Of a stretch of DNA of 64,000 bases, positions 37,847 through 47,754 are shown one piece after another. Source of the stretch: Gordonia rhizosphera NBRC 16068 (lineage in GTDB: Bacteria > Actinomycetota > Actinomycetes > Mycobacteriales > Mycobacteriaceae); assembly GCF_000298195.1 (NCBI RefSeq), contig NZ_BAHC01000119.1:19332-83331 (forward strand), written 5' to 3'. A model generated the notes under the pieces. That model did not search any database. It was given only the letters and a program-made list of their open reading frames with translations, and had not been told where the DNA came from. The translations under genes were made by a program, and so were the position numbers. Each line of letters begins with the position of its first letter. Position 1 is the first letter of the stretch.

Positions 37847-38827
37847 TCAGGTGAGTGACGTCGCAACATCACGGCCGCGTTCGACAGGCTGAATGGCGTG
37901 CTGTCGGACGCCACGCAGGCCGACGAGATGTCGACGATACTGGCAATGTTTGAAGCGCTCTACGGAGATTCGATCACTGTTGCAGTGCGGACCGCGGAAG
38001 ATGTCGATGACGTCGAAGTAGGTTTCGTCGGCGAGATACCGCACGCGCACGAGTTCGGACCGATGCAGCGGGACCTTCTGTTGTCTCAGGTGAGTCCGGC
38101 ACCGGCAGACCTGCCATTCGTCGTGGGGCTCGATCACCACGGCGGTGGCCAGCCGCGGGAACGCCGCGGGGTTGGGGAAGATTGACATCGGCGCGCCGTG
38201 TGATCTTCTTGTTCAACCGTTCGATATCGGGTTGTTCGACCAGATCTTCGGCGAGTGCGCCTTAGGGAACGCGTTGAACGCCAACACATCTGCTTTGGCC
38301 TCCCGCATCATCGCCGCGACCTTCGGAAACGAAGGATTCCAGGGTGTCGGCGACCTGGTCCCACTGAGCATGAATGTCCTCGGGTTCGGTGTGCGCGAAG
38401 ATGGTCTTGACCGCCGCAGTCACCACCGGCGCCTGTTTCGCCGACACCGCCCCATGCAGGTTGCGCATAACACATGCACCCGGCACCGCTGCCACGACGT
38501 ATTCATGAACGGTTGCGCCACAGAATCTTTCAAAATCCTCGTAAGCATCCGAGGTGACCAACTGCACCCCAGACAGGCCGCGGACTTTCAGCGAGGTGAA
38601 GAACTCGCGCCAGAACTCGAACGACTCGCTGTCGCCAACTGCGGTCCCAACACCTCCCGCGGTGTCAAGCACGCCCGCGAGCAGTAGATGAGAACTCGCT
38701 GGTGCGTCACGAAAGTAGTGACCGGAGACCGATGCTCCAGCGTCACCCGCCATGCTGCCGGACACTGAGCACAGTCAACCGTCGCAGGCGCCGGAAGGCG
38801 TAGCATCAGTGTAGCCGGAATGAACAT
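37847..38827 (-). pseudogene. IS256-family transposase remnant
   Basis: Fragments of an IS256/Mutator transposase appear in several minus-strand frames: REVLGPQLATA, AVGDSESFEFWREFFTSLKVRGLSGVQLVTSDAY with a DDE aspartate, FLRN-like RNLHGAVSAKQAP, ERLNKKITRR, and the C-terminal SIFPNPAAFPRLATAVVIEPHDEWQV. The N-terminus is missing, the middle has lost a block, and the frame changes at least twice. No intact ends or flanking duplications were recognised. DNA from 37754 to 37846 shows nothing else. Confidence 0.75.
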
Positions 38828-39906
38828 CCAGCAGACCCTCTGTTGGCGTCTCCGGTGTCAAGCGGCCGCATGTTCTTTTTGCGGCCAGTTCGGTTGATAG
38901 ACCATGATCAGTACTGCTCGTATTCTGAACACCCACCCTCGAAGTCACCTGTACGGACACATGCGTGAGTACCACAGGGCCCGGCCCGGGCATTCCTCGC
39001 GCCCGCAGATTATCGTTCGCGGCATTCAAGAGGAGGATTCCCGCCAGGTGCCCGGCGACCTGCTCGCTGAATGGGACATCCTGTTCCACCCCGCCACGGA
39101 CAACAGCTCACCAGAAGTTCGGGGGGACGTCGTTGCCCGCCGCACGGTGCGGCGGGCACGACACTCGCGGACCTCGATCCTTGAGGGTGACTCACACCCG
39201 GTCATCTTGCTCGCCACCGATGTGCCGGCGACGGCAGCCGGTGATGTCTGGAGCCAGGTACTGCGCTCCGCGGAACGCGGCGGCACTCTGTCGGACGTAC
39301 TGATGGAACACCAACGTTCCCAACGTTGATGCACCCCGGCGAGTTGTTGTCAAGACCTGCGGATGAGGTTGTTTCAGGCGGGCCTCCGCGGCGATGGTTG
39401 ATTCGGTATCGGGTTCGACGAGTTTGCCTTTTCTCGAAGCTGGCTCTGGCTCCGGCACGCACGAGGGCGACGAGATGCGGTGCTTATCGGCAGTTTCGGG
39501 CGAGTCACTCCCCGAGAGTGGATTACCGATCCGTTCAACGTGCCCGCTCGTCCGGATCTATCGCTGACAGGCACCACCGGCCTCGCATCCGGAACTCGCC
39601 GCGCGGCCGTGACCGGCAGCGCGACCGTCGACGGGAGTAGCGTCGGAGTGACACCGACGGTCTGTCCGTCGTATTGACCCGCCGAGTTGGTCGGCGGACT
39701 CTGCGATCCCGGGCACGCCTTGCCCCCGATCGCCTACCTCTCTCGAACGGATTGACCATGGCCGAGTACGACAGTCCCTTTTCGCACGCCGCGGATACCA
39801 CCGACGCCGCCGTGCAGGTGGTCACCGCCACCGCGGATCTTGTTTTCTCTGAAGCACAGCAGCAGGAGCAGACGTCAACCGCGCGGCGCTGAGCGGCCGC
39901 GCCACG
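38828..39906. other. unassigned DNA inside the IS-rich segment
   Basis: No family was recognised here. Open frames exist at 38904-39329 (+, 141 codons, begins MISTARILNTHPRS) and at 39759-39892 (+, 44 codons, begins MAEYDSPFSHAAD), but neither has a good ribosome site. GC and codon bias look less regular than in the flanking genes. It may be remains of an insertion or plasmid-derived DNA. Confidence 0.4.
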
Positions 39907-40353
39907 ATGCCTCCGGCACTCGGCCCGACGCGCCTGCAACTCGGGTCGGATCTCACCGCACCCATCGCCGGTGCCTGGTTGCCCTACACCACAAAGATAT
40001 CGGACGAGCTCGCCGCCCTGCAGACGGCCGCATACGCACGGATGGGCCACTTCTCCTGTATCGGCGTGAACTGGCGAAGCCTTGCACGCTACCCGGGCCT
40101 CGACTCAGAGAACGGGCCCGACGAGTTGCCGTTGATGTCGATAACGGCGCAGAGGGCGTCGGTGACGCTGCTCGTGATCCCGACGCGAACCTCCTCAGCC
40201 CTCGCGGCCGCATTGCTGCGGCAGGCCGGCGGCTCCACGACCGCGCCGATCTCCCAGTACAGCCACCTGTACAAGGACGCCCGACGCATTCTGGTGCGTG
40301 CCGCGCGGCAACAGACCGCCCGCGCATCGCTTCCCCACCAGGCCACGACCTAA
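39907..40353 (+). CDS. hypothetical protein, 148 residues, in the IS-rich segment
   Basis: An open frame of 148 codons starts at ATG 39907. The product contains LGSDLTAPIAGAWLPYTTKISDELAALQTAAYARMG and a central hydrophobic stretch (ASVTLLVIP). I do not recognise a family, and the ribosome site is weak. It is bounded by transposase remnants, so it may be a fragment. It is listed because it is the most protein-like frame of this stretch. Confidence 0.25.
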   Translation: MPPALGPTRLQLGSDLTAPIAGAWLPYTTKISDELAALQTAAYARMGHFSCIGVNWRSLARYPGLDSENGPDELPLMSITAQRASVTLLVIPTRTSSALAAALLRQAGGSTTAPISQYSHLYKDARRILVRAARQQTARASLPHQATT

Positions 40354-40395
40354 TCCCCGGCGCCAGCTAACCTCCAGAAATTGCGTAGAAGGCCG

Positions 40396-40983
40396 GGATG
40401 CCCGGCCTACTTCGAAACCGACAGCCCCGATGCGTTGCCCGAGCTGGCCGACCCCGTGACCGACGACGGCATCACCTGGTCGGCCGAATTCGGGGCCCGC
40501 ACGTTTCGGCCATTCCGAGGACTTCGCACCGACCTGCCCCAGGTGGTAATCGCGATGGCCGTCACCCGTGATGGCATCCCGGTGCGCTGCTGGACCTTCC
40601 CCGGCAACACCGCCGACACCGCGATCATCCGCACCATCACAGACGACCTCGCCGGCTGACAGTTGCCCCGGCTGGTGTGGGTCGCCGACCGCGGTGTCGC
40701 CTCGGCCACCAACCGCGCCTACCTCACCCGCGGCGGCGGGCACTACATCCACGCCGAAAACTGCGCCACACCACCAACGAAGCCGGCGCCGCCCCTCGCC
40801 CGACCCGGCCGCTACCACACCGTCGCCGACAACCTACGCGTCAAAGAAGTCCACGTCGCTCCCGGCGGTGACGGCGACGGCCCTGCCCGAACGGTCCGGT
40901 TCGTGGTGTGCCACAACCCCGATCAAGCCCAACGCGACGCCACCGTCCACAAACTCGCCCCGCCCATCTGCGTGAGCAGATAG
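40396..40983 (+). pseudogene. IS1634-family transposase remnant with a nonsense codon
   Basis: The translation shows YFETDSPD, then DLPQVVIAMAVTRDGIPVRCWTFPGNTADTAIIRTITDDLAG, a TGA at 40657-40659, and on in the same frame QLPRLVWVADRGVASATNRAYLTRGGGHYIHAE. The family has Trp (TGG) at the stop position. Two or more compensated small shifts are also visible: a GHSED-type segment near 40500-40530 and an LRHTTNEAGAA-type segment near 40760-40795. The N-terminus and the C-terminal third are absent. It abuts the IS701 remnant at about 40960. Confidence 0.8.
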
Positions 40984-41530
40984 CCAGCGGTGACCACCGC
41001 ATGAACGCGTGCGCGAGCATCACCAGAATGGTCCACCGATGCCAGGAGGTCCAGGTCCGCACCTGATGTTGATCCAATCCGGTCAGCCCTTTGCTGGTCT
41101 GGAAGCATTCCTCGACCGTCCAGCGTCGCCGGCCACCCGCACCAGCGTCGCCAACGGCACCGGGTGCGGGCTGTAGCAGCGGTAGAACGCCAACTCGCCG
41201 GTCGTGTCGTTACGGCGGATCAACACCGAACACTGCCCGGTGCCGGGCTCGCCAAGCGTGGCCAGCCACGCCCACGAATAGACGCGATCCCTCTTTGGCG
41301 CCGGTCCCGGCCGACATCGTCTGCCAGGCGTCCGCGGTGAGTATGTCAGCGAGTTCATCAACACGCATCGACCCGTCGTCGGTGGCCACCACGGTGTCAC
41401 GGAGGACCGCCAGCACGTAGCCCACCTCGCTTTTGGTGAAACGCTTTTCGGAGATCTGGATCGGCTCCATACACTTCATCGCCGGTCACCCACTGATCCG
41501 TGGCGGCGAGCACCACCGCCTGAACACAAG
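40960..41530 (-). pseudogene. IS701-family transposase remnant
   Basis: Minus-strand fragments in different frames read TDQWVTGDEVYGADPDLRKAF, VGYVLAVLRDTVVATDDG, DAWQTMSAGTGAKE, LIRRNDTTGELAFYRCYSPHP, and LDQHQVRTWTSWHRWTILVMLAHAF. These are successive parts of an IS701 transposase. At least three frameshifts break it and the first half is missing. It joins the IS1634 remnant directly, so one element probably landed in or beside the other. Confidence 0.75.
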
Positions 41531-41578
41531 AGACACGCGTCATGTGCCCGCTGCGATGTGATCACCTACTGTGGGGCG

Positions 41579-42391
41579 ATGACCACACCACCACGCGATG
41601 TCTCCGCTGCGCTCGAGGTGTACGTGTCGGCCGCCACCGAACTGGAAATGCAGATCGCGGTGGCGAAACTGCCTGGACTGACTCTGACCGAGGAGCTCGC
41701 CGTCACGATGGACGGCATACCCGTGCAGCCCGAGGAGATCATCGGGGAGCACGGTAGCCGTATCCATCGACTGCAGGTCTGGTCCGGCCTCGTGGTTGTC
41801 GACTACAGCGCCCACATCGCAACGCCCGCCTATCCGGTGCCAGTGCTGCCCACTGACCGATCGATCTACTTGCGCCCCAGTCGATATGCCGAGTGCGACA
41901 AGTTCTTCGGCTTCGCCGCCGGGCAGTTCGACGCATCCTTGCCGCCGGCGGTACTGCTCAATCAGGTCGCGGACTTCGTCGAGGCCCGGCTGAAGTACAT
42001 ACCGGGTGCGAGCGACCCCATCGACGGCGCCGTCGACACGCTCCTGGCCGGTGCCGGGGTGTGTCGAGACTTTGGGCATCTCGCGGTGGCGCTGCTGCGG
42101 GCGTTGAACATCCCAGCCCGGCTCGTAGCGGTCTACGCGCCTGGGTGCAGCCCGATGGATTTCCATGCCGTCGCCGAGGCGAGCATCGACAATGAATGGG
42201 TCGCCGTCGATCCCACCCGGCTCGCCCCTCGGCAGAGTCTGGTACGGATCGCCACGGGCCGCGACGCCGCCGACATCGCATTCCTGGACAACCACCGTGG
42301 GCAGATCAACCTCAACTACTACCAGGTCTTCGCGACCGTCGACGGTGACCTGCCGATCGACACCGGCAGGGAACGCGTACGCCTGGGCTGA
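41579..42391 (+). CDS. transglutaminase-like cysteine protease family protein
   Basis: This 270-residue intact protein has the transglutaminase-like core with a Cys-His-Asp triad: Cys162 in GVCRDFGHL, His196 in MDFHAVAE and Asp211 in VAVDPTR. The N-terminal 130 residues form a beta-sandwich-like region. Bacterial members act as proteases or in peptide modification, often beside circularly permuted ATP-grasp genes, which are not seen here. I chose ATG 41579 (MTTPPRDVSA) over 41558. It stands alone between an IS701 remnant and unassigned DNA, yet shows no frame damage. Confidence 0.85.
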   Translation: MTTPPRDVSAALEVYVSAATELEMQIAVAKLPGLTLTEELAVTMDGIPVQPEEIIGEHGSRIHRLQVWSGLVVVDYSAHIATPAYPVPVLPTDRSIYLRPSRYAECDKFFGFAAGQFDASLPPAVLLNQVADFVEARLKYIPGASDPIDGAVDTLLAGAGVCRDFGHLAVALLRALNIPARLVAVYAPGCSPMDFHAVAEASIDNEWVAVDPTRLAPRQSLVRIATGRDAADIAFLDNHRGQINLNYYQVFATVDGDLPIDTGRERVRLG

Positions 42392-43121
42392 TGGCGCGTA
42401 TGCGGTCACTTGTTCGATCTGAAACACGCTCTCGGGCTTCACCTGGGTCTCTGATCCGAAGAATCCTGATCGACGACTCCAACCCCGAACTGGTCCGCCG
42501 CGTCACCCGCAAGCAATACGAGAACTTCAGCAGCACAAGGGACGGTTCTCGCGGCCCGACGCCAGCCCACCGCCGCCACACACCACTCGAGTCCCGGCCG
42601 CCGGCAGCGGACCGACCTCCACCGAACAGAAACGCGCTCAGCACGAGGTCGCCTTGCGACGTGCGTCTGCGCTCGATCGAGCAGATCGAACTCGCAGAGC
42701 CGACGAATACGCCCTCGAACGTCCAGCTGCCACAACCATCCCGGCCGGGCTGGACCGGGGGTTCAGCGCAGCGCCCGGATAAGCAGCTCCCGGGGCGTTT
42801 GATGGGGAAGCCCTATGAACGTCCATAGAATCCCCGACATCGGACCGTCCCGGTTCCGGGCCGATAGTGCCGCGTTCTGTCAATCTGCACCCCGGCCTCG
42901 TGCTGAGCCTGCGGTCAGGATCTGGCGTGATCAGCCGTGTTCGAAGAAACGTGACGGCCGAAGCGTGGAATTGCTGGCGACAGGCGCGAGGTCGCCGGCG
43001 CGGTAGCTGCCGGTAGCAGGCTGCGGCTATACTGATGGTGCCCAGGCAGTAGCCATTGGGAAGTGACCCGGCAGCCATCCGGACGGTTGGTGAACCGGGT
43101 TTCGCGCTGTCTGGGGTCGCG
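42392..43121. other. 730 bp without a recognisable gene
   Basis: Open frames occur on both strands (for example 42391-42828 plus and 42439-42735 minus) but none gives a family-like protein or a convincing start. The minus strand is the 3' continuation of the DUF3800-like reading. It is probably decayed DNA. Confidence 0.5.
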
Positions 43122-43672
43122 TTATCCGCCGACGTCGACGATGGTGACCGAGTTGATGACCGGCTGGACCCGGCGGCGCCACTCCCCGCCCTTGGCGTAA
43201 CACCACACCACCGCATCCGACACCCACAGCATCGGTTCGGCGGCCGGCCGCTGGTGTTCGTAGACCAGCCGCGCCACCCCGTGCCGGCGGACGGCGGTGT
43301 AGAGCACGGCCCGGTCGGCGGCGAGCAGGCTGTCGTCTTGCTCGATGACCAGCCGGGTGGCCGAAACCGCGGCGAGATCACCACCACGGCCTCGAGCGCC
43401 GCGCGGCGGCCGCTCCGCGGATCGGTGATCGGCGAGGCGTCGTAGATGGTGACCGACAGATCCAACTCGCAAATCACCGAGCAGATCTTGCGGCGCCGCG
43501 GATCGGATTCCTTGGTGAAATGAATTCGACGTTGCCCGCGTGCCCGCAAATCGTGCAGCGCCTTGCGATTCTCCACGACCGCGGCCGGGTCGGTCACGGT
43601 ACAGGCGACGACGAGGCCGCGGACCTTGCTCTCGTCGACAAACGCCTGCACGCCCGGAACGCTATCACCCAC
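43122..43672 (-). pseudogene. DUF3800-like protein gene with a frameshift
   Basis: The first part reads QAFVDESKVRGLVVACTV and RGQRRIHFTKESDPRRRKI, a pattern of DUF3800-like proteins with an N-terminal DES acidic motif. Near 43383 the match moves to another frame, which continues DLAAVSATRLVIEQDDSLLAADRA to WVSDAVVWCYAKGGEWRRRV and stops at 43122. In one frame these would form a normal protein of about 185 residues. The shift lies in a GTGGTGGTG run. The gene start is GTG 43672 or a GTG 7 codons later. The DNA to 43952 upstream holds no clear gene. Confidence 0.7.
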
Positions 43673-43952
43673 GAAAAACCGGTCACGAACTGCGGGAACA
43701 CCCCCACCGACAGCGCACGAGCGAACACTAGCAACGAGAGGTCAACACCGCCCGGCTCAGCTCGGATCAGATCCCCCCTGACCGCGTCGGAGGCCGAGGC
43801 CGACTGAGGGCCATCAATGTGGCACCAGTTCAGGTCACACGGAAAAGCGATAATCCCGGGGAATTGCCCGGCGGCTGCCTCCGCGTTTGAACTCGCCGAC
43901 AACGAAGTTGCTATCCGGAATCGGACTCCCACCGATACCGATAGGGCCTCAG

Positions 43953-44882
43953 CTACGTAGCGTCGCTGGTTGCAGACGACCCCGACGGAACCGGCACACC
44001 CCCGGCCGCAAGCAAGTTGCTGGTGAGCCGCTTGCCGAGTCGGTCCGACACCAGCCGCGCCGCGTCGAGTGCGCGCCCGATGTCGATACCGGTGGTGATG
44101 CCGCTGTCTTCGAACATGTACGCGAGTTCCTCGGTGGCGATGTTGCCGCTGGCACCGGGTGCGAACGGGCAGCCGCCGAGACCGCCGACAGAAGCGTCGA
44201 ACTGGCGGATGCCGAGCGAGTACGCCGCCCAGGCGTTGGCGAGCCCCTGCCCGCGGGTGTTGTGCAGGTGCAACCCGGGTTTGACACCGGTGGCATCAAT
44301 GACACGGGTGAGGACGTCGGTGGTTCGGCCGGGGGTCGCGGTACCGATGGTGTCGGCGACCGCCAGCGCATCGGCACCCGAGTCCATCGCGCGCCGCGCG
44401 ATGTCGGCGACACGCTCCGGTGGGGTCGGGCCGTCGAAGGGGCAGTCGAAGGCGATCGCGACGATCACCTCGAGGTGGCCGCCGACCTCGTGGACGCGTT
44501 CCGCGATCGGTGCGATGAGCGCGATCGACTCCTCCATACTGCGTCCGACGTTCGCCCGGCTGTGGCCGTCGGAGGCCGACACCACGTACTCCAGGCGCCG
44601 CACACCCGCGGTCAGCGCTCGACTCACTCCGCCCATCCCGGCCACCAGGGCGGAGAACTCCACCCCCGGCCACCTGCCGAGCTCGGCCGCAACGGCTTCC
44701 GCATCGGCGAGCGAAGGGATGGCGCGCGGTGAGACGAACGAGGTGACCTCGATGCGCCGCACACCGGTGGCGACGAGTGCGTCGATGAACTCGAGCTTGG
44801 CGGCGGTGGGGATCGGCTCCTCGATCTGCAGTCCGTCGCGAGGACCGACCTCACGGATGTCGACCTGCGGCACGGCACTCAT
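43953..44882 (-). CDS. hydroxymethylglutaryl-CoA lyase family protein
   Basis: This 309-residue TIM-barrel enzyme has the HMG-CoA lyase signature GLGGCPFAPGASGN (Cys238 catalytic) and the metal-binding LHLHN (His205, His207) with an N-terminal REVGPRDGLQ. HMG-CoA lyase splits 3-hydroxy-3-methylglutaryl-CoA to acetyl-CoA and acetoacetate. Relatives cleave longer branched 3-hydroxy acyl-CoAs, for example in acyclic terpene breakdown. It overlaps the CoA-transferase stop by 4 bp (ATGA), so it is the last gene of the sulfatase operon. Confidence 0.88.
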   Translation of the reverse strand: MSAVPQVDIREVGPRDGLQIEEPIPTAAKLEFIDALVATGVRRIEVTSFVSPRAIPSLADAEAVAAELGRWPGVEFSALVAGMGGVSRALTAGVRRLEYVVSASDGHSRANVGRSMEESIALIAPIAERVHEVGGHLEVIVAIAFDCPFDGPTPPERVADIARRAMDSGADALAVADTIGTATPGRTTDVLTRVIDATGVKPGLHLHNTRGQGLANAWAAYSLGIRQFDASVGGLGGCPFAPGASGNIATEELAYMFEDSGITTGIDIGRALDAARLVSDRLGKRLTSNLLAAGGVPVPSGSSATSDAT

Positions 44883-46132
44883 GCGATCGTCCCCGCGTCA
44901 CGCAGACGGACGAGCGTCTCGGTGTCGTACCCGAGGACTTCTTCGAGCACCTCGTCGGTATGGGTGCCGGGTCGGCTGGCGCCACCGAAGCGGACGCCGC
45001 CGGCGGTGTCACTGAGCTTGGGGATCACCCCGACTCCCGTGACCGGCTCCGGATCGTAGCCGTCGTCGCCGGGGCGCAGCGACGGGTCGTCGTGGTCGAC
45101 GAACATGCCGCGCGCGTTGAACTGTGGGTCGACCATCACTTCGGCGACCGTGTTCACCGGCCCGTTGACGACCTGGTGCTCGTTGAGAATCGCGACCAGA
45201 TCGTCCGCCGTGTACTGACCGGCCCATTCGGCGATCATCTCGTCGAGCTCGTCTTGACGATCGCCGCGCGCGTTGTGGTCGGCGTAGCGCGGGTCGGTGC
45301 CCAACTCGGGGCGACCCATGGCGGCGGCCAGACGCATCCAGAGCGTGTCCTGATTGGCGGCGATGATCACCCACAGGCCGTCTTTCGACTTGTAGATGTT
45401 CGACGGTGCAACCCGATCGAGTCGAGTTCCCGACGCCTGCCGGACATGCCCGGCCTTCTGGTAGTCGGGCACGGTCGACTCCTGGATCGCCAGCGACGCC
45501 TCGCTCAGAGCAGCGTCGACGACCTGACCACGACCGGTGCGTTCGCGAGCGTAGAGCGCGGCGAGCGCACCCTGGAATGCGAACATGCCACCGAGACTGT
45601 CCCCCAGCGACAGTGCGATGCGAGGTGGGGCCTCACCCGGGAATCCGTTGAGATGACGTAGTCCGCTGATGCCCTCGGCGACCGACGCATACCCGGGACG
45701 CGCGGAATACGGGCCGGTCTGGCCGTAGCCGGAGACCCGGACCAGGATCAGCCGCGGGTTGATTTCGCTCAGGACGTCGTAGCCGATGCCCCACCGTTCC
45801 AGCGTGCCGGGCCGGAAACTCTCGACGACGATGTCGGCGGTGCGGGCCAGCTCGAGGAGGATCTCCCGGCCGGCGTCGGTGCGCAGGTCCAGGCTGACGC
45901 AACGCTTGTTGCGAGCGTGCACCCGCCAGAACAGCTTCTGGCCGCCCTGGCCCCAGTCGCGCAGCGGGTCCGGCCGGTCCGGCGCCTCGATCTTGATGAC
46001 GTCGGCTCCCATGTCGCCGAGGAGTCGCCCGCAATAGGGACCGGCGATCAGGGTGCCGAGTTCCAGGACCCGGATCCCGGCCAGCGCGCCGGTCGCCTGA
46101 TCGTCCTGTGCTACTGATGCTTCGGTGTTCAT
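44879..46132 (-). CDS. CaiB/BaiF-family (class III) CoA-transferase
   Basis: This 417-residue enzyme moves CoA between an acyl-CoA and a free acid. The N-terminal GIRVLELGTLIAGPYCGRLLGDMGADVIKIE is the family's Rossmann-type start, and GDSLGGMFAF contains the aspartate that forms the acyl-anhydride intermediate. The domain is complete. ATGA overlaps occur on both sides (46129-46132 with the ligase, 44879-44882 with the lyase), so the three are co-translated. The acid it activates is unknown. Confidence 0.9.
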   Translation of the reverse strand: MNTEASVAQDDQATGALAGIRVLELGTLIAGPYCGRLLGDMGADVIKIEAPDRPDPLRDWGQGGQKLFWRVHARNKRCVSLDLRTDAGREILLELARTADIVVESFRPGTLERWGIGYDVLSEINPRLILVRVSGYGQTGPYSARPGYASVAEGISGLRHLNGFPGEAPPRIALSLGDSLGGMFAFQGALAALYARERTGRGQVVDAALSEASLAIQESTVPDYQKAGHVRQASGTRLDRVAPSNIYKSKDGLWVIIAANQDTLWMRLAAAMGRPELGTDPRYADHNARGDRQDELDEMIAEWAGQYTADDLVAILNEHQVVNGPVNTVAEVMVDPQFNARGMFVDHDDPSLRPGDDGYDPEPVTGVGVIPKLSDTAGGVRFGGASRPGTHTDEVLEEVLGYDTETLVRLRDAGTIA

Positions 46133-47745
46133 CGATTGACTTTCTCGTTCTCGGATGGTGATGCGTCGGGGCGGGTGGTCACCAGGCCCCGCAATGTCGG
46201 TTTGAGCACCTTGCCGGAGGCGTTGCGCGGCAATTCGTCCACGACGAGCACTTCCGACGGCTTCTTGTAACCGGCGAGCCTCGCCGCACAGAATGCGATC
46301 ACGTCGTCGGGATCGGGCGGGGCCGAACGATCCTTGGGCACCACGAAGGCCACCGGGGTCTCACCCCACCGCGGGTGTGGGGCCCCGACGACGGCGACAT
46401 CGGCGACGTCGGGATGGGCGACGATGGCCTGTTCCACCTCGGCGCTGTAAATGTTCTCGCCACCGGAGATGATCATGTCCTTCAATCGGTCGACCACGTA
46501 GAAGTAGCCGTCCTCGTCGACGCGGACCAGGTCCCCGGAGTGGAACCACCCACCCCGGAATGCGTCGGCGGTCGCCTCGGGGGCATTCCAGTAGCCGATG
46601 GTGGTGCCGGGACCCCGATAGACGATCTCGCCGACCTCCCCGACCGCGACGTCGGCCATGTCGTCGTTCACCACCCGGACCTCGACGAGAGACACCGGCC
46701 GGCCGACCGAACCGAGCTTGGCGCGCGATTCCGCCCCGGTCACCACCAGCGTGATCGGCGACATCTCCGTCTGGCCGAACGATGAACAGATCGACGCCTC
46801 GGGGAATGTCGCGGCCATCAGCTCGAGGGTGGCGGCCCGGGCCGGCTCCGCACCCCAGGCGAGGCTGCGCAGCGAAAGGTCACGTGGATTCTGTCCCTGT
46901 TCCTCGCACACCCGATGCCAGACGCTCGGCACCAGGAAGGCAGAGGTCACCGAGTGGGCGGCGAGCAGGTCGAGGAAAGTACCCGGCTCGAACCTTCCGG
47001 TCTCGACGAGGACCATCGAATGTCCCAGCATCAGGCTGGGGATGACGTGTCCGATCGAGGCGATGTGGAAGAGCGGCGACGTGATCGCGGCGACCTCGTC
47101 GGGCTCGACCAGGCGCAGCACACCCATCGTGGTGATGGTCTGCGTGATCAGGTTCTGATAGGTGAGCATGGCGCCTTTGGGCCGGCCGGTGGTGCCCGAG
47201 GTGTACATCACGAACGCCAGCTCCGCGAGGTCGTCCGGGCCGATACGTTCGTCCGGTTCGCAGGACGCGATGGCATGCTCATAGCGCTCCGGGCCCTCGT
47301 CGCCGCCCTGCTGTCCCTCGTCGCCGATCACCAGGACCGGGATGCCGCTCGCACGCAGACGGGTCTGTTCGATCGCCGGACGCACCACGGTGTCGGTGAC
47401 CACGGCGACCGCACCCGAGTCGGCCGCGATGTGATCGATCTCGGCCGGCGCCAGTCTGAAGTTGACCGGGACCAGGACGGCGCCGAGTCGGTGCACGGCA
47501 ACGAGTGTCTCGATGAACTCGGGCCGGTTGGTCGCGGCGAGCAGGACTCGACTGCCGCGCTCCACGCCGCGGTCGGCGAGTGCGGTGGCCAGACGCCGGG
47601 TACGGTCGTCGAGCTCCGCCCAGGTGACCACCCGGGTGCCGTACGACAGCGCCGCGCCGTCGGGACTCTGGGACGCGTGACGTGCCACCTGCTGCACCCA
47701 GTGCAGCGGCCGCCACGGATTCTCGTTGTGGTTGATGGGGTCCAT
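46129..47745 (-). CDS. AMP-forming acyl-CoA ligase (FadD-like)
   Basis: This 538-residue ligase has the ANL motif MYTSGTTGRPKGAML for ATP binding, SFGQTEMSP (A5-like) and YRGPGTTIGYW, and the C-terminal hinge DRLKDMIISGGENIYSAEVE with the catalytic Lys in PRNASGKVLKP. It activates a carboxylic acid to its CoA ester through an acyl-adenylate. It starts 9 bp after the sulfatase stop and has GAGGCAGAG upstream. The neighbours suggest the acid is released after desulfation. Confidence 0.9.
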   Translation of the reverse strand: MDPINHNENPWRPLHWVQQVARHASQSPDGAALSYGTRVVTWAELDDRTRRLATALADRGVERGSRVLLAATNRPEFIETLVAVHRLGAVLVPVNFRLAPAEIDHIAADSGAVAVVTDTVVRPAIEQTRLRASGIPVLVIGDEGQQGGDEGPERYEHAIASCEPDERIGPDDLAELAFVMYTSGTTGRPKGAMLTYQNLITQTITTMGVLRLVEPDEVAAITSPLFHIASIGHVIPSLMLGHSMVLVETGRFEPGTFLDLLAAHSVTSAFLVPSVWHRVCEEQGQNPRDLSLRSLAWGAEPARAATLELMAATFPEASICSSFGQTEMSPITLVVTGAESRAKLGSVGRPVSLVEVRVVNDDMADVAVGEVGEIVYRGPGTTIGYWNAPEATADAFRGGWFHSGDLVRVDEDGYFYVVDRLKDMIISGGENIYSAEVEQAIVAHPDVADVAVVGAPHPRWGETPVAFVVPKDRSAPPDPDDVIAFCAARLAGYKKPSEVLVVDELPRNASGKVLKPTLRGLVTTRPDASPSENEKVNR

Positions 47746-47754
47746 TTCTCTGCC

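Noticed and set aside
38145..38687. Plus-strand frame of 180 codons
   Set aside because: It is the antisense of the IS256 remnant.
43340..43400. Programmed frameshift in the DUF3800-like gene
   Set aside because: The GTG run is not a known slippery site and no stimulatory structure was seen. A plain mutation is simpler.
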